Assembly: GCF_036324505.1 (NCBI RefSeq)
Contig: NC_086363.1
Coordinates: forward strand, 8,919,155 to 8,983,154
DNA length: 64,000 nt
Origin: Eleginops maclovinus
Taxonomy: Eukaryota; Chordata; Actinopteri; Perciformes; Eleginopidae
Direction: 5' to 3'
Below are positions 10,767 to 51,623 of this stretch, piece after piece. Made by a program: the position numbers and the translations under genes. Within the stretch, counting starts at the first letter, position 1. Each line of letters opens with the position of its first letter. The notes beneath the pieces are model-generated. The model was not told the origin of the DNA. It worked only from the letters and a program-made list of their open reading frames with translations, and made no database searches.

Positions 10767-11975
10767 TAGAGATTGGCCCATGATTGTAATTGAAAGCTTA
10801 TTTCAATAGATTTCAATTGAAAATGTAAATCAGCCAGGGCACACCTATATTGTCTACAAATCTAAAGTTTGTGAGCCAAAGATTATCCGCTTTGGTAGGC
10901 TTGATAGATGAGTCCTTTTTCAGTCGAAAATATCAATAACATATTTAATATACAAGCCAAATAAGGAGCTCTGATTATCAATTTGTTTAAAAATAATGGC
11001 AGATTAGTGGAGCTTTGGAGAGAAATTAAAAAACTTAAGAAGATAGTGAGACCAGCGTTGGCTTGCACATTCATTTTCGAAAACAAAGAAAATGCCAAAG
11101 AAAATAAAACTCAGAAGTTTCAGAAAGTTGCCAGAGATTGTCAGTGACACAAAATGTATGTTTAGCATACAGCACTCAATATATAACTGTTGCTATGGTA
11201 CTATGGTAAATAAGAAACTGCTACCAGCAAAAAGTGGAACATGGTTAGAACATTATCCTTATTGTAACCTGACTTTGGAAAGAAAAAAAACCTAATTAAC
11301 TGAGAAGCTTTAACACATCAGATGTCTTTTCCCGTTTTTATATATATATGCAGCCAAGACAAAAGCGTACAAATCCAGGCAAAGCTGTTGTGATTAGAGA
11401 GAGCGGCAACTTGTTCGCAGCTGCTGACAGAGACCTGCATGGGCCCGCAGTGCAGGCCCTGCCCAGATCTAGAGTTACACAGTAACCGGAGAGTCTGAGG
11501 GGGGGGGGGCCTGAGCTGTGTGAGGGGGCAGAGTAACAGAGGGGTGCGTGTGTGATATGAGCCTGACAGAAAGAAAATTAAAGGGGCGTTTGTGTTTGGG
11601 GAAAGGGGGACTTTGGAGTGTGAAAGGGAGTTCCTAAAGTTTTCAAAGAGGGCAGCACACATTGTACTTTTGAATCTGTTTGCAGAGCCTCATGACAGAA
11701 CACTAGCATGCGCAAAATCATTCAGGTTAGAATGCAGGCTGACACATGTGGGATAACTCATGCGCAGAGGTCTCGTTGACATGTTTGTATTTCATTGACT
11801 TGCTGCTCTGTGTCTGGACTTTGGATCTGAACGGAAGGAGTAGCTGGACGGGAAGAGAAAAGAAGGACGACTCTTTAAGAACAAGTCCAGGTAGAATGGG
11901 ATAGAAACAGCAAAGAGAAAAACTAAACTTCTAGTTGGAGAGATGGACTGAGGGGAGAAAAGGACAACACAGTGT

Positions 11976-38927
<26,952 letters not shown>

Positions 38928-39886
38928 GGGAAGCAAGACTGAGCGACTAAACCCCCAAAAACACATCTTGGCTGTAACAGCTTCTGAATGGAAATATACA
39001 AGTTTGTGTCACATGGAGATTTAACTCGTCGTAGTACATATTCTGCCAGAGCACAGCTGTTCCCTAAAAGACTGCTCTTATCTGGCCTGACCTTTCTGCC
39101 GAGCTGAAATCCCTGCTCCTATTTATCCTGCTCTTCCTCTCCTGGCCTGTAAAGACCATATACACGTGAAAGGCAGAATAATTGCTTTCACAGGGCTCTG
39201 TGTTCTACCTCATAGTGGTGGTGTTTTGGCTGCAGGTCAGCCTCCGATTCAGTCAGCTCCGTCATCATGTACCTATCAGAGCCCTCCCGCCTGGTTTTTA
39301 TACAACCTTTCCAGATTACATTGGTCCTTACAGGCTTAATGTCCGCTCATTAGAACATGAATTAAAGGAAATAGATACATGATGTAAAGATGATTCATTG
39401 AATTTGTTGAGGCAGCAATTGGGTCTTTAACAAAAAGAGAAGGAGCAGTGGAATGTGTGTACTAAAATTAGAGAATTGAAATCTTCTCTGAAGGCGGAAG
39501 ATGTCTGGACTTCTTCCCTACAGTTCGACCCTGATATGATTTGATCTCTAACAGAAAACACAACAGTAATATGAAGGACGCCAAAGTGATGCCTCTATTG
39601 TGATGGTTGGATATTTGAATGAAGATGTGTGGGAGAGTGCGTGGGAAAAAGACTAAAAGAATACATGAACTCCAATTATTTTCTTCCCATTTCGCAGTGT
39701 CCTGGGTTGTAATGAAACAAAACCAACACAAAGAAGCATTGTGTGTGACTGTCATTTCTCTATCTCCTTTCACTTTTCTTGTGGAGCACAATAAGCCTCA
39801 CAACGCTATCTCTGCTGCACCAGAACTTAAACAACAACCTTCCTCTGAAAACAATACACTGTGATTGACGACCTCGTAAATAATCA
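38928..39886 (+). other. METTL24 3' UTR (probable)
   Basis: About 1 kb between the stop codon and the first strong poly(A) signal. No further coding sequence. Confidence 0.5.
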
Positions 39887-39928
39887 AATAAATCTGATTT
39901 TCCAAATATTTAAATGCAATTTAATAAA
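39887..39928 (+). terminator. METTL24 poly(A) signals
   Basis: Two AATAAA hexamers at 39887-39892 and 39923-39928, about 0.96 and 1.0 kb past the METTL24 stop. Confidence 0.5.
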
Positions 39929-40030
39929 GAAATAATAATAACAAGGTTTCATGTGTTGTTTTAAATTATGGCTCAAACATTTTCTCCAAGGAACCAATGC
40001 TTCATTTTCTCAAGAAGTCAAATTTACATG

Positions 40031-40036
40031 TTTATT
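40031..40036 (-). terminator. CDC40 poly(A) signal
   Basis: AATAAA on the minus strand, about 370 bp past the CDC40 stop codon. Confidence 0.5.
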
Positions 40037-40404
40037 TCCAGACAGGGATGGTCGTACAATTTAAAATGAATAACCACGTATTACAAAAGATAAGCTACAC
40101 AGAACATTGCAACAACAAAAAAAATCTCAAATTATATGATGGTTCGCCTCTAATATTCCGGATGCTGTAAAAACTATTTTAAAAGTATGCTCATGGTCAT
40201 CTTTGTACAGATAATACATCATTTGAACTCTCACGACGGGATACAAAAATATGGTGCTACAATGAGACTGGATACCAGTCCTGTGGCTTCACTTAAGGGC
40301 GTTTACAAAATGTCCCTTTCCGTCTCTCTACAGTGAACCAGTTCTGTTCTGTCCACTATTTCCCAGAACCCCCTCCCCAAACATAAACACACTCCAGGAC
40401 AGAT

Positions 40405-40582
40405 CTAGTCCCAGAGTTTGATTTGTCCGTCCCACCCGCAGGTGATGACCTTGGAGGTTTCGTGTGGATGCCATAGTGCGCTGATGCACACTTTGTCATG
40501 AGCCTTGATCCTGTGGTAGAGCTTAGTGGTCTTCCAATCCCAAATGTTCAGCTTTCCATCGGCATCTCCTGACACCACATAG
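40405..40582 (-). CDS. cdc40: CDC40 exon 15 (last WD repeat, stop)
   Basis: 178 nt ending TAG at 40407-40405. It encodes [20 protein letters not shown] through [14 protein letters not shown]. The acceptor is CTCTTCCAG. Confidence 0.95.
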
Positions 40583-43500
40583 CTGGAAGAGAAAAGAGAG
40601 AGAGGATGGAAGGATTAGAACTTTGCAAAGAAAAAAACATCAGTCTTCACTTGACCTGCCAAAACCTTGGGAGTTTGATTTTAAACATTCAACTCTGTAT
40701 CAGTTCAACCTTCTTATCAAACGGTATATCTGAATATAAAAAGGCTTACCTCATGTCTGGTGAGAAGTCCACTTGGCAGGCATAGCCAGCCACCATGTGG
40801 CCTTTGAAGACTTTCTTCTTGTTCAGTCGGAAGCGGTTTTGGGCCCCGAAGATCAGAATCTGGTTGTCCATGGACTGACAAGCCAGCCATTTACCTGGAG
40901 TAACAAACAAGCAAAGACCATGAAGCAACCAGCTAGTCTGAAATGGTGCCGCACACAGTATTTCACTGCACAAGATGCCCGCAAAATCAGTGAGAAAAAG
41001 GTTATATTCAAGTATTATGGTATTTGAAGTATAGTATAAGAAATGCACGGCTATATTAAGTAGGACAGCAGTTTCTGTTAGCAGTAATAACTTCAATATG
41101 CAGACACACTGAAGCTTTAAACGCTGTCGTAGCAGGTTTAAAAGTGCCTATTTGCTTGCGATTTTGTCTCATTAGCATGACTCTGCACAGCGTATGTTTA
41201 ACAAGCAGCCACTGAGGAATCATGATGCTGCCTGCCACTGACTTTAATATGCACTAACCCTGGCAGTCTAACCACTCGGATTTTGTGCAAAATTAAGTAG
41301 AGTTTTTAACCTTGGTGTCAACATACCTCATGGACAGAATTCCACACAACAAAGACACAAACATTTGAGTGGATGACACTCACAAACATCATCATTTTGC
41401 CATTATTAAAACTAAAAGGTTTAGCCATTCAAGGATCAAATTTAAAAGAAGCTTTGCATCAGTGACTGCTCGGTTGAGATCTCTAGCTTTCAGGTTTCAC
41501 AGCCTCAAAGCCACTACACAGTGATTAGAGGCAGCGCTTCGGTGTCAAAGCATTACACGACTCACTGCACTTCTTCAAGGAAACATGACGGAAATTATTA
41601 ATGTGGTATGAGAGAGAAATCTAGTGTCGGTGTGTTTCCTCGTCTTACATCCTCCGTCACAAAACATAAATAAAAACGACAATATTTTCCACAAACGTCA
41701 AATGCAATAAATGCAGAAGAATGAAAACAACTTGGCCAATTTGAGCAGCGCACTCAAACGCTCTGTACAGATAAAACAGGATGCTGTGCCAAGGGGGGAG
41801 GCTTGGTGCCATTTAGCGTGAGAGAAAACTGAATGGTCCCCCACTGAGAACACATTCATTATTCACACGCTCCAAAGAAACAAACCATGTTGGCACAAAT
41901 ATGAACGCTGCTGCCCAAAGCAAAGGGAACAGACAAGGGAAAGTGTAAGGGAGAGGATGTAAGGGAGAAATCAAAGAAGGTGGAGAGGGAAGTAACAGAC
42001 GAGGAGTTTGATGGTAGCTTGAGCTGATGGGAGTACAAGAGGAATTCCTGATTCAAATGAAAAATTACATTCGAAGAGGGATTAAAAGAAAGGGTTTCTG
42101 TGTCAGACGGAGGCTTCTTACATCCTCCACTCACATCTGAGGAAACTCTTTAGTTCAACTGTCCAGTAGCAACTACATTCCATTCTCCCAGTGTGTCCTA
42201 TAATGCATAAAATAATGAGGTTCTGATCACAACCGTGCCCCATTCCTGTGCTGACATCTCATTTTTTCTTACGCAAGCTGCCAATTCATTGAAGAATGTA
42301 CTCTTTTGAGGAAGTTCCAGGCGTTCAATAAAACTCTCCCGAAATATAGGGAATCGGTAGCCTCGCTCTGTCCAGAAGTTACCGGCACCTCTAAAGCTCA
42401 CATATTAAATCTGCATATGAAAACTGCATCGTAAAATCACTAAGTTTCCAACTTTTTGGCCAGGAGCAACAGCTTCTTGGCAATCGACTCATATCACAAG
42501 AGAGAAATTGGACTTAACATAATAAAGCTTTCCTTTTGATGTTATCCTCTAATATTTACTCAAATGTCTTGAAGCCATTTTAATATTATCTTTGAATGGA
42601 GGACAGCATCTGTCCATATCAAGTTTAAACATTACCAACAGGAGCAGTATTACTTCAATACAGGCCAATCAACCGGGCCGCCTCTCTGTCACTCCTTGGT
42701 TACATGTCATTAATTGAAACTGCTGGCTGCTGTGCGCTCTACAGTTCACTCGCTCACAATAGTGTGCATTTAGGAGACTTTATAGTGTTTTAATGGAGCT
42801 CAACGGGGCTGTTTGTGACAGCTGGCGTACTCAGAGCAAACAAACACAAGATTGGAGATGAATTAGGATTACATAGTCAATATTTACCCATCATAAACGC
42901 CTGATCCTGATGACTGGTTCTGAACATTCCTCCACACATTTTCTTTTTACTCAATGACCAACTCTGACAGGTATCAATCAACTTCAATCTGGCAGTGTAA
43001 GTTTAAGTTCCCCAGAGTCCTCTGTACTGTGCCTGACAGCATCTGTGGCATGATTTGACTACTCACCGTTGGGAGACAGTGTCACAGCTGGCATGGAGTG
43101 CATGCTGGGCTCGGCGATGTACTTGAAGTCCACGGGGATGTCCCTGAAAAAAAAAAGGAACAAAGCACTGTGAGCAAACTTGAAGGTGGATTAAACACAG
43201 GATGAGAGAGCAACCTGAGCAGCCTGAAGAAAAAACGCTCAAAAGAAAAACATTTAATGACCTGGAGTTTGTTCATTTCAAATAATTATGCAGACTTCAA
43301 AATGCTCAGTGACGGAAGAGCAGCTACGGTGAAAAACAAGGGAGGATAACCATAACAGCTAACAGCATGTAAACAGCTCTGCTCTGGGAGAGATGGGAAA
43401 CTTGGCTAGTTAAACGTAAGTGGTCTGCAGAAGAACTTTCACAGCTACAGTGCTGCGTGTGTCTGCTAGGATGACAGCATGACAATTTCCTCTTTTTTTT

Positions 43501-46500
43501 ATACAGTGTTGTCACTCCGCCTAAACGTTGGGTGTTTGCATCAAGTGCTCTCTTCTCCTCCTACCGTCTGCTTTAACTAAAGCCATGTCTGAGATGAGAA
43601 CAGCTTTAGCGAAAGGGATTGCACCCTATTCGCACGAGCGCACAAAGATGGGCTTTGAAGAACTTAAGAGAAGAGTTTAACGAGAAACGCAAACCCATGT
43701 TCACACAGAACACACAATTCATGCACACAGTCAGACATTAAAAAAAAGAGGCGCCTGGGTTTGTCAAATTCAATGTCAGCTAACACGCAAAGCTAAACTC
43801 GGGAAAGATAACAACGCCATCAGATCTCTTCAGAGCTCCACAAATAGCCTGTGTGAATGTTGTGAAGTCTGCAGAGAGGTGGGAGAGGAAGAAAGGAAAA
43901 CACACAGCAACCATTCTAGACACTGGGGATGCTCATGAATATTAGACGCTTGATTGTTGTTTACGGTGTCAATCAAGGTGCGTTACAGCGACGACAAAAG
44001 CATTTAAAAAAAAAATCATTTCCTGTGTGAACTTTTGTTTGTGATGCATAATATCTGCAGAAAGGTTGAGGTTAAGTGTAGAAATCAGCCTGCAGGGAAA
44101 ACAGAGATAGAAACAAGAAAATATCAGAGCTTCTCTTGAGATCTTTGTTTGTATGGATCAAATGCAAAAAGAGGATGTCTCAACACATAAATACTATTGA
44201 CTAACGACTACAATAACATTACTTTCTTTTTAATGATCGCCACACTTTGGTATAGTCATTACTAATGAACACATATTGACATAGTGTTAATATTTGGGCT
44301 GGTTGGCAGCTTTTTTTAAATGTCAGGCCACGATGAAAGTCATTCTGGAGGGAAATACCACTCGATGACATGGCAGTTCACTTTCTGTCGAGTGTGATCT
44401 CAACTCTGTCCTCCCCTCTGCCTCTCCAGACATTTTTACAGCTTTCTGGATCCCTCTTTCCCCAAATCCATCATCATGCCAAATGTCCCTTCAAGCCCAA
44501 AGTTTCATCGCCCTCTGAGAGATGTGTTTTTGAACAAGAGCGAATTCCCCTTGTTGGCACAGTGCAGCACGTTTCCTATTGATTGTTATCCTCCCTCAAC
44601 TCATACACCAACTCTTCACTCCCAGAAGATAAACGCCTGCTGCAGTTAAATTCCTCTCCCAAATAAACTTCAGTGTTTAAATGAGCATGGAATTTGAATC
44701 CCGCCTAGGCTTTTAGACTTTAGATTTGCTGCCTCACAAGATTCTATAAGCATCCGCATATCCTTACCCTGCCCCGTTCTGCTTCTCTAGAGGATACATG
44801 AGAATTTTCGGGGGAAATCTACCACTCCTATGTAGCCGCTCTCACAGGGGGGGTTAGCTGAGAGCCAGGTGGTATCCGTGGGAGAAAGAGGGACAGTAAA
44901 GCCACCCTTTGGCCGAGCACATCACTCGCCCATTTGGTCCCACGCTGCATTTAGAAAGTTCATGGGAGACCCTCCTCCTTAACAAGCTTACAGAGCAGAG
45001 CCATGGGAAGTTGTCTTTCGCTTCTTAATTGTTCTGTCCACATTTTATTCCGTCCTTCAACTCGCATTTCAGGAATTTGTGGAAAACAAAGTCTTTTGTC
45101 TACTAGTTAATCCCCATTTCCCACACTCTGCTGGAAAAGAGGAGCTGGGAAGATCTGACAACAGCGGAAAAAAAGAAGCCAAGTAAATGTTTGTCCTTGA
45201 ATACCACCCTCCCTTATTCAAGAATCAAAGCTCCCCTTATCAGCTGGTTTTTAAATATTTATCGTCTTTGAGCAAAAAGCACCAGAGTTTGCTTATTAAC
45301 ACAGGACCCCTGGTTACTATAAGCAGTCTCTCTCATGCAATGAAAATATGTTAAAATAAATATTGGAAAGTTAGCAGCGGATATTCAAGAATGAAAAATA
45401 GTTCAAAACTTTATCTGATCTGCCAGGCACATCTGCTTTCCAATAATTGTATATGCATAACTTAATTATTTATTCAGATATGCAATTGGCAGCAAAGGCC
45501 AGGCTCCCAGGGGTCAGTGCTGGAACATTGGTACAGTACAATGAGAGCTCCAGGGGAAAAAAAGAAACTCCCAGTGCAACAGATGCATGTAAAGCAGGCA
45601 CATGGAGGCCGAGACGATGACTCAGAGCAGATTACGGACACAGCTGGGGGATGCTTGGTCTGAGATACTGTCGTCGGGAGTTTTGTCGATGTCAGATCCT
45701 TTTATGAACGACTAATGAGGGGAACAGTGAGCAGAGCAAGAGGGCATCTTCAGGAGGCAGCGAGATACACTGAGGATATATAGTTTGTGATTTCAAATGT
45801 TCTAGTTGCAGAGGATAGAGAAAACACGACTTTATTTCTACCGCTTCCACTGGATTTGCACATGTGAAACCACACTAAATGTTCACTTCTAGATCGTTTT
45901 TGATAGATTCATTCTAACATTTACTTAAAAAATGTTGGTTGATGAAATTAGAAGCACTGTTTGAGGCTCCGATATTGTGCATCACTGCAAACATGAGATT
46001 CTTGTGCATGCAGTCAGAGATGTCCACAAACACTATTAAGCTGATTGGTCAGTAGTAAGCAACATTGGCTCTTGACTGATGCACATCCACACTTTTTAAT
46101 ATCACCTGACCAACCGAGATGTAAAAAAGAGTTAAACCAGCACACTAAGCGTTTCCTGAGCCCTCATGGTGAAACACGCAGCGGGTCATTCTCTCCCACA
46201 GTCACTGAAAAGTGCAAATTAGGCATAATTCTGCCAACACCACTTTACTTTGTTAGGACAAAATAGTTCGAGGTAAGTGCTTGTAAAACGCTGAGCTCTC
46301 GATTTGTGAGGAGTCTACATTAGCAAGCGTCTGCCAGCTCCATTAATATCTTTCAGACAAAGCACAAATCGCATAGAAAAAAAACAATCACATATTTAGC
46401 GTGAAACAGACTCATCGATGCGAGGGAGAAAGGAGGGGGCGAGACGGTGAAACATCAGAAGCAAATGTTTAACAACAGAGCCATTTCAGATTCTAAGTAA

Positions 46501-49500
46501 TTTAATTATTAAGACTTAATGAACAAAATGTTCTAAAGACAAGAGAGCATTGTGCGTTTCATTACAGCTTCAAGGACCTTTTCACCCTTTTTTCAGGGTG
46601 TTCCTGTATCTGATTCCCCCCCCCCCCCATTCATCCACTTCCTTCATCATGTGTGAACCCATTTCCAGCTTGCAGTCTGTACTTACCACTCCCAAACTCG
46701 AAGACTCTTATCGTCTGACGTGCTGACAAAGCGGCGGTTCTCATCCACAAAGGTGATGGTGTTGACTGCTCCCAGGTGACGGTCGTACTCCTGAACCACC
46801 TCATTTGTCCTGATGTCCCACTGCCAGAGGCGCAGAGAGCAAAACAGAGAGAGAGAGAAGGTAAACACATTAATCCATGCAAGTCCAAACCTAGTAGTTT
46901 CTTAAAGTGGGTTCTTTTCTTTTCCTACTGTGGTGACACATCTTATAGCGGGGCTGTGGGGGACTAACAGTGCTAATGCAGTGAAATGGTTTAACTGCAG
47001 TGCTATGATGTAAGCTATCAAACATATCTACATCTTTTTGGGGAACACATTATAAACACCAGACATGTGGACTCGAGTCACATGACTTGGACTCGAGTCA
47101 TGATTTTAATGACTTCAGACTTGACTTGATCAAATTCGGCATGACTTACGACTCGACTTGGACTTGAATACTATTAACTCGAGACTTGACTCGGACTTTG
47201 CCTCTTTTACTTGTAATGACTTGACATGCCTCGAGTCAAAAGCTAAATTTCCTGATCATGGACATCCTTCCCTGCAATGCGAACCTGCGAAGCCCCAAAG
47301 ACCGCAAAGTGAGAGAGCCGGCAGGCAAGTGCGAGCAATGCAATCATGTGGTGGATTTTGGCCTTTTTGGATTGGATCAGGGACCTAACCAGCGTGATTG
47401 GATAATCCCCGGGTTTCCCCTCATTAATATTCACGATTTCCCCGGATTTCATCTACGGAAAAGATGCAATTGTGCCACGGAAGGGAAGCCTAGTCGAGAG
47501 CTGTCCGTCTGGTCTGCGTCTCTCTCAGTTGCAATTGGCAGGTTTAAGATCCAGATTAGGTTCATGGTTGTGAATTATCTATGTAAATCGACTCTATAGA
47601 TAACACGTTCATTCTACATGTTGAATGATGATAGCGTAATACAAATATAGGCTATACATACAATGACAAAACTGCCGTGGGCGATATGTTATCCGTATCC
47701 TTTGTTAAAATTAATGTTCAATAGCTCTATGCCAATGGGAACAACAGAACGTGCGCATTACATATGGACCAATGCGACACGTTCATTACGGCCGTGGACT
47801 AGTGTTGCACGATGTACCGATACTTCAAAAGCACCGCGATTCTTGGAAATTAAAAATGTCACGATTCCTAAATTTATTAGTATCGATACTTCTAGAATGT
47901 CCGTGTTCCATATTTGTAAGAGACATATTTCATGTTGGTGTGTGCAACGCACGCTCGAGTGCCTCCCTATGGACGTCCGTGTTTTTTCTCCTCACGCACG
48001 CAGCAAGAGGCTGCACTGCTGCTGTCATTTAACAAACACTACAGAGAGATGGCTGCATGTGCGAGTGATACTGTGGCCGCCGGTCCACGGCTGGTTGATA
48101 AAGATGACGCGAGGAGTGAGATATGGAGGTACTTTGCCTACCTTGCTGACAGTGAGGGCAAAGCTACCGATATGTCGAGACCTGTTTGTCGTAAGTGCTA
48201 CAAACAATTGCAAACTAAGGGAGCCAACACCTCGAACCTGGCGAAACACTTGGCCGACAAGCACGCCGAGTTGCACAAGGAGTTTAAAGACCGACAGGTT
48301 AGTATGTGAAATATAACATGTATCATCACGTTCATGAACTTCATGCCCTTAAAACAAGTCAAATGAGAAGGCTATAGTTTATTTTGTGACAAGTCACTGT
48401 TTTGCACCACCGTAGTTTGACCAGGCTATCTACAGAAATAGCAGGCTAACTATGGGCATTATCCTCATGGCTAACCACAATAGCCTGCCTAACGCTAGTT
48501 CAGCATCTTTCTTTGAAAACGCAACTTTCATAGATGACGTAAATAATTCGCAAGCTGCTAAAATAAAGCATACAAAACATCAGCTAAAATGATCTATAGC
48601 CTTTATTAGCCTATATGATAAAAATCACAGCATGTGCATGTTTGTCAGTGATTTATTTAGCCTGTATTGGGTTACAGCATTTAAAGAGCATGAACCTGCT
48701 GTACGCAAAGGAGGTGTAGGCCTATATGAAACCTTTGCCTTGTAAGAAATTATGGACTCAAATATAAAGTTAACCATCAAAGAAATCAGACATTGAAGTA
48801 CAGGAAACGCCTATATTAATCCATGTCACAGTTTAAACAACATTAGGTTAACTCATTATATCCTATGAATAATGGTAATGTTATGGTTAAGTGAATGTTA
48901 GCAATTATCACTACCACTGCATAGAGATGTTAAGTTAGTCACAAGTTATTGTTACTATCACACATAAACTATTTAGGTCCTCCGTTATGACACATTTATC
49001 ACCATCATATTTTAAATATTTCCATTTTCTTCTGCTACAGCGGTCTGCAGCTATGGGCTCTGGAAGAGCAACTCCTCAAAGGCAGCAGCCAACCCAGCAG
49101 CCAACCCTCCAAGCTATGTTTGAGCAGCACAACAAGTACCCCAGGGAGTCCAAGGAGGTAAAACGGCTTAACAGGGCAGTAGCAGAATTCATCTGTCTGG
49201 ATCAAGTGCCAGTTTATATAGTGGAAAAAGCTGGGTTTAGAAACCTTATGCAAAATCTCGACAAAAGGTATGACGTCCCATCCAGGAATTTTTTCATGTA
49301 CAATGAAATTCCCAAGATGTACAATGAAACAAGAGCGATAATCAGTGCCCAACTTAGTCACACACCGAATACATTTTTCTCCTGCACCACTGATCTCTGG
49401 ACCAGCAGAACTGTGGACACTTACATGGCAGTAACACTCCAGTTCATTACACAGTCCTGGGAGATGCAGTCCTGGTGTTTAGGGTGCTCTGCATTGTATT

Positions 49501-51592
49501 CTGATCACACAGCCGACACTCTAAAGGAAACCCTGGAGGAAATTATCACAGATTCCTGGGGGCTAGACATGGCCAATATGGCTGGAATGACAACAGATAA
49601 TGCGTCAAACAACCGCAAAGCTTTCAGTGAATACACCTGGATACCCTGTTTCGGGCACAATCTGCATTTGGCAGTGAACAAAGCCATAGATATTGATCGT
49701 GTGGCAAGCTGTCTGTCCAGGCTCCGTAAGACTGTGTCAGGCTTCTCCAGATCAAACAAGATGTCTAGACTGTTCAAAGACAAACAAAAGTCTTTAAAAC
49801 TGCCACAACATACATTAATCCATGATGAGCCCACCCGATGGGGTTCCACCTATGACATGGTGGAACGATTTTGTGAGCAGCAGCAAGCTGTCTCTGCGGT
49901 TCTGGCTGAGGACCGGAAGAAGTGGCACCTGATGCCCAGAGACACAGACATGACCACTATAGAAATAGTGAGGGATGTCTTGGCTCCACTCAGTGACTTC
50001 ACTGATGCCCTGAGTGGAGAGAAAGAAACCACCATATCATCAGTCCTGCCACTGATGTGGAAAATCAAAGCCTGCCTAATAGAAGAGGAAGGCGACCGCC
50101 CCTTGGCCATAGAAATGAAGAACAAAATTAGAGGAGATTTTGAGAAAAGGTACAATGACCACAACCTGCAGATGACCCTAAACACCTCTACGTTCCTTGA
50201 TCCGAGATTTAAAGATACTTTTGTAACAATGGAGGAGGATATCAAGAGGGAGCTGCTCCTTAAATCTGAGGCCGTTCAGCTTCCACCCCACAGTCCAGTG
50301 GACCCTAGAGGAACAGGTGCTGCACCAAAGAGGAATAAGAGAGACTTAAAAAGTTTGCTCTGCACCATAACCACAGAGAAGAAAGGGGCAGATAATTCTG
50401 AAACGAGGCACCATTCTCCCACACCTGCAACACCCACAGATAGACGACTAAATGTTGAGTTTCTTGAATACAAACAATTGAGAGAAATCAGCCCTGCAGA
50501 GGATCCCCTGGCCTGGTGGAGTCAACATGAGGCACAACTGCCCATCCTGGCACACTTTGCAAAGAACTATCTTTGCATTGCAGCATCAAGTTGTGCTTCA
50601 GAGCGAGTCTTCAGCACATCTGGAAATATCTGTAGCCCAAGACGTTCCAGGCTGACTGAAGAACATTTAGACATGCTAGTGTTCTTGGCCAAGAACTTAA
50701 ATAAGTGTAAGAAATGAATATCTGCTGGCCATTCTAGGGCTAATGCTCTTAAGAGACTCAGTTTTGAGTATAAGAGATGCTGCAGCTAAATTGTATTTGT
50801 TTTTTTAAACTCAGTTGTGAGTATAAGAGATAATGCAGCTACATTTTATTTGTTTTTTTAAATTGAATGCCATTGCTTTAATTTGTTATTTATGTTTATT
50901 ACTGGTAACGCTTGTGTTTCTTATGACTGAGATAATGCTGCTAAATTTATTTATTTTTTTACCTTGAGTGTCATTGCTCTAATTTATTTTTTATATTTTG
51001 ATATTTCATATTTTGTTCAAATGTTTAATATATCTGCTGTTCATATGTTCATTTATTAGTGTGTTATGATAAGAATGTTGCCCCAGTTTTAAAATAAAGC
51101 ACATCAATGATATTTGAGAGTGTTTCTCCCTTTTCAGGAAAAGTATCGAAAAAGTATCGGAATCGCAATTCTTGACTTGGTATCGGTATCGAAACAATAA
51201 TTTTGGTATCGTGACAACACTACCGTGGACCGATAAACACTCAGTACCGTACGCACACCAACCGGCATTTGCGTGTTTAACACCGTGTTTAACACTGGCG
51301 TTACCGCCGCTTAACTTAAATAATGAAGAACTGCTTTTAATTACGACTTGGCCGAGATCTTAACGTGCTGTTCATGCGTTTCCCATGAATAGCCTACTAC
51401 TATAACTCGGAGCGGAGCAGGATATAATGCGCATGTGCGACGTTGCTAGGCAACGTGTACAAAGGCTGGGGGGGTGGGGGGGGGATGCCCCCAGACCCCC
51501 CAGACCCCCCTACAACGGTTTAGTTTGTCACCTTTTTCAGCCCTTCTGAGTTTGCAGGTATGTACACAAATAACTAAGATTAGGGAGGTGTA

Positions 51593-51623
<31 letters not shown>

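Larger units (their letters stand above)
8151..11975. other. Spacer between divergent SLC22A16 and METTL24
   Basis: 3.8 kb with no coding exon recognised. It holds short AT tracts (8262-8278, 9603-9650), a 16-bp triplicated word (10254-10300), a CTCF-like site (10753-10766) and a G run (about 11499-11509). The last few hundred bases should include the METTL24 promoter and 5' UTR. Confidence 0.6.
47800..51222 (+). mobile_element. Inner hAT transposon, apparently complete and autonomous
   Basis: 3423 bp with exact 8-bp target duplications. The left end is TAGTGTTGCACGATGTACCG; the right end reads inward TAGTGTTGTCACGATACC, short imperfect inverted repeats with the TAGTGTTG start seen in fish hAT elements. 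GTATCGATAC-like words recur just inside both ends. It carries a full two-exon transposase, an intron of 743 bp and a poly(A) signal, all on the plus strand, opposite to CDC40 transcription. The exact duplications and open frame suggest a recent insertion. Confidence 0.94.

Noticed and set aside
47258..47599. 113-codon frame in the outer hAT with several cysteines.
   Set aside because: No known domain or transposase motif. It may be a chance frame in a non-autonomous element.
47663..48316. 217-codon frame overlapping the start of the inner hAT.
   Set aside because: It crosses the transposon boundary and is out of frame with the BED finger. It has no recognisable domain.
48987..49040. Alternative start of the transposase within the intron.
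   Set aside because: It would drop the BED finger. The splice sites at 48297 and 49041 are good and join in frame.
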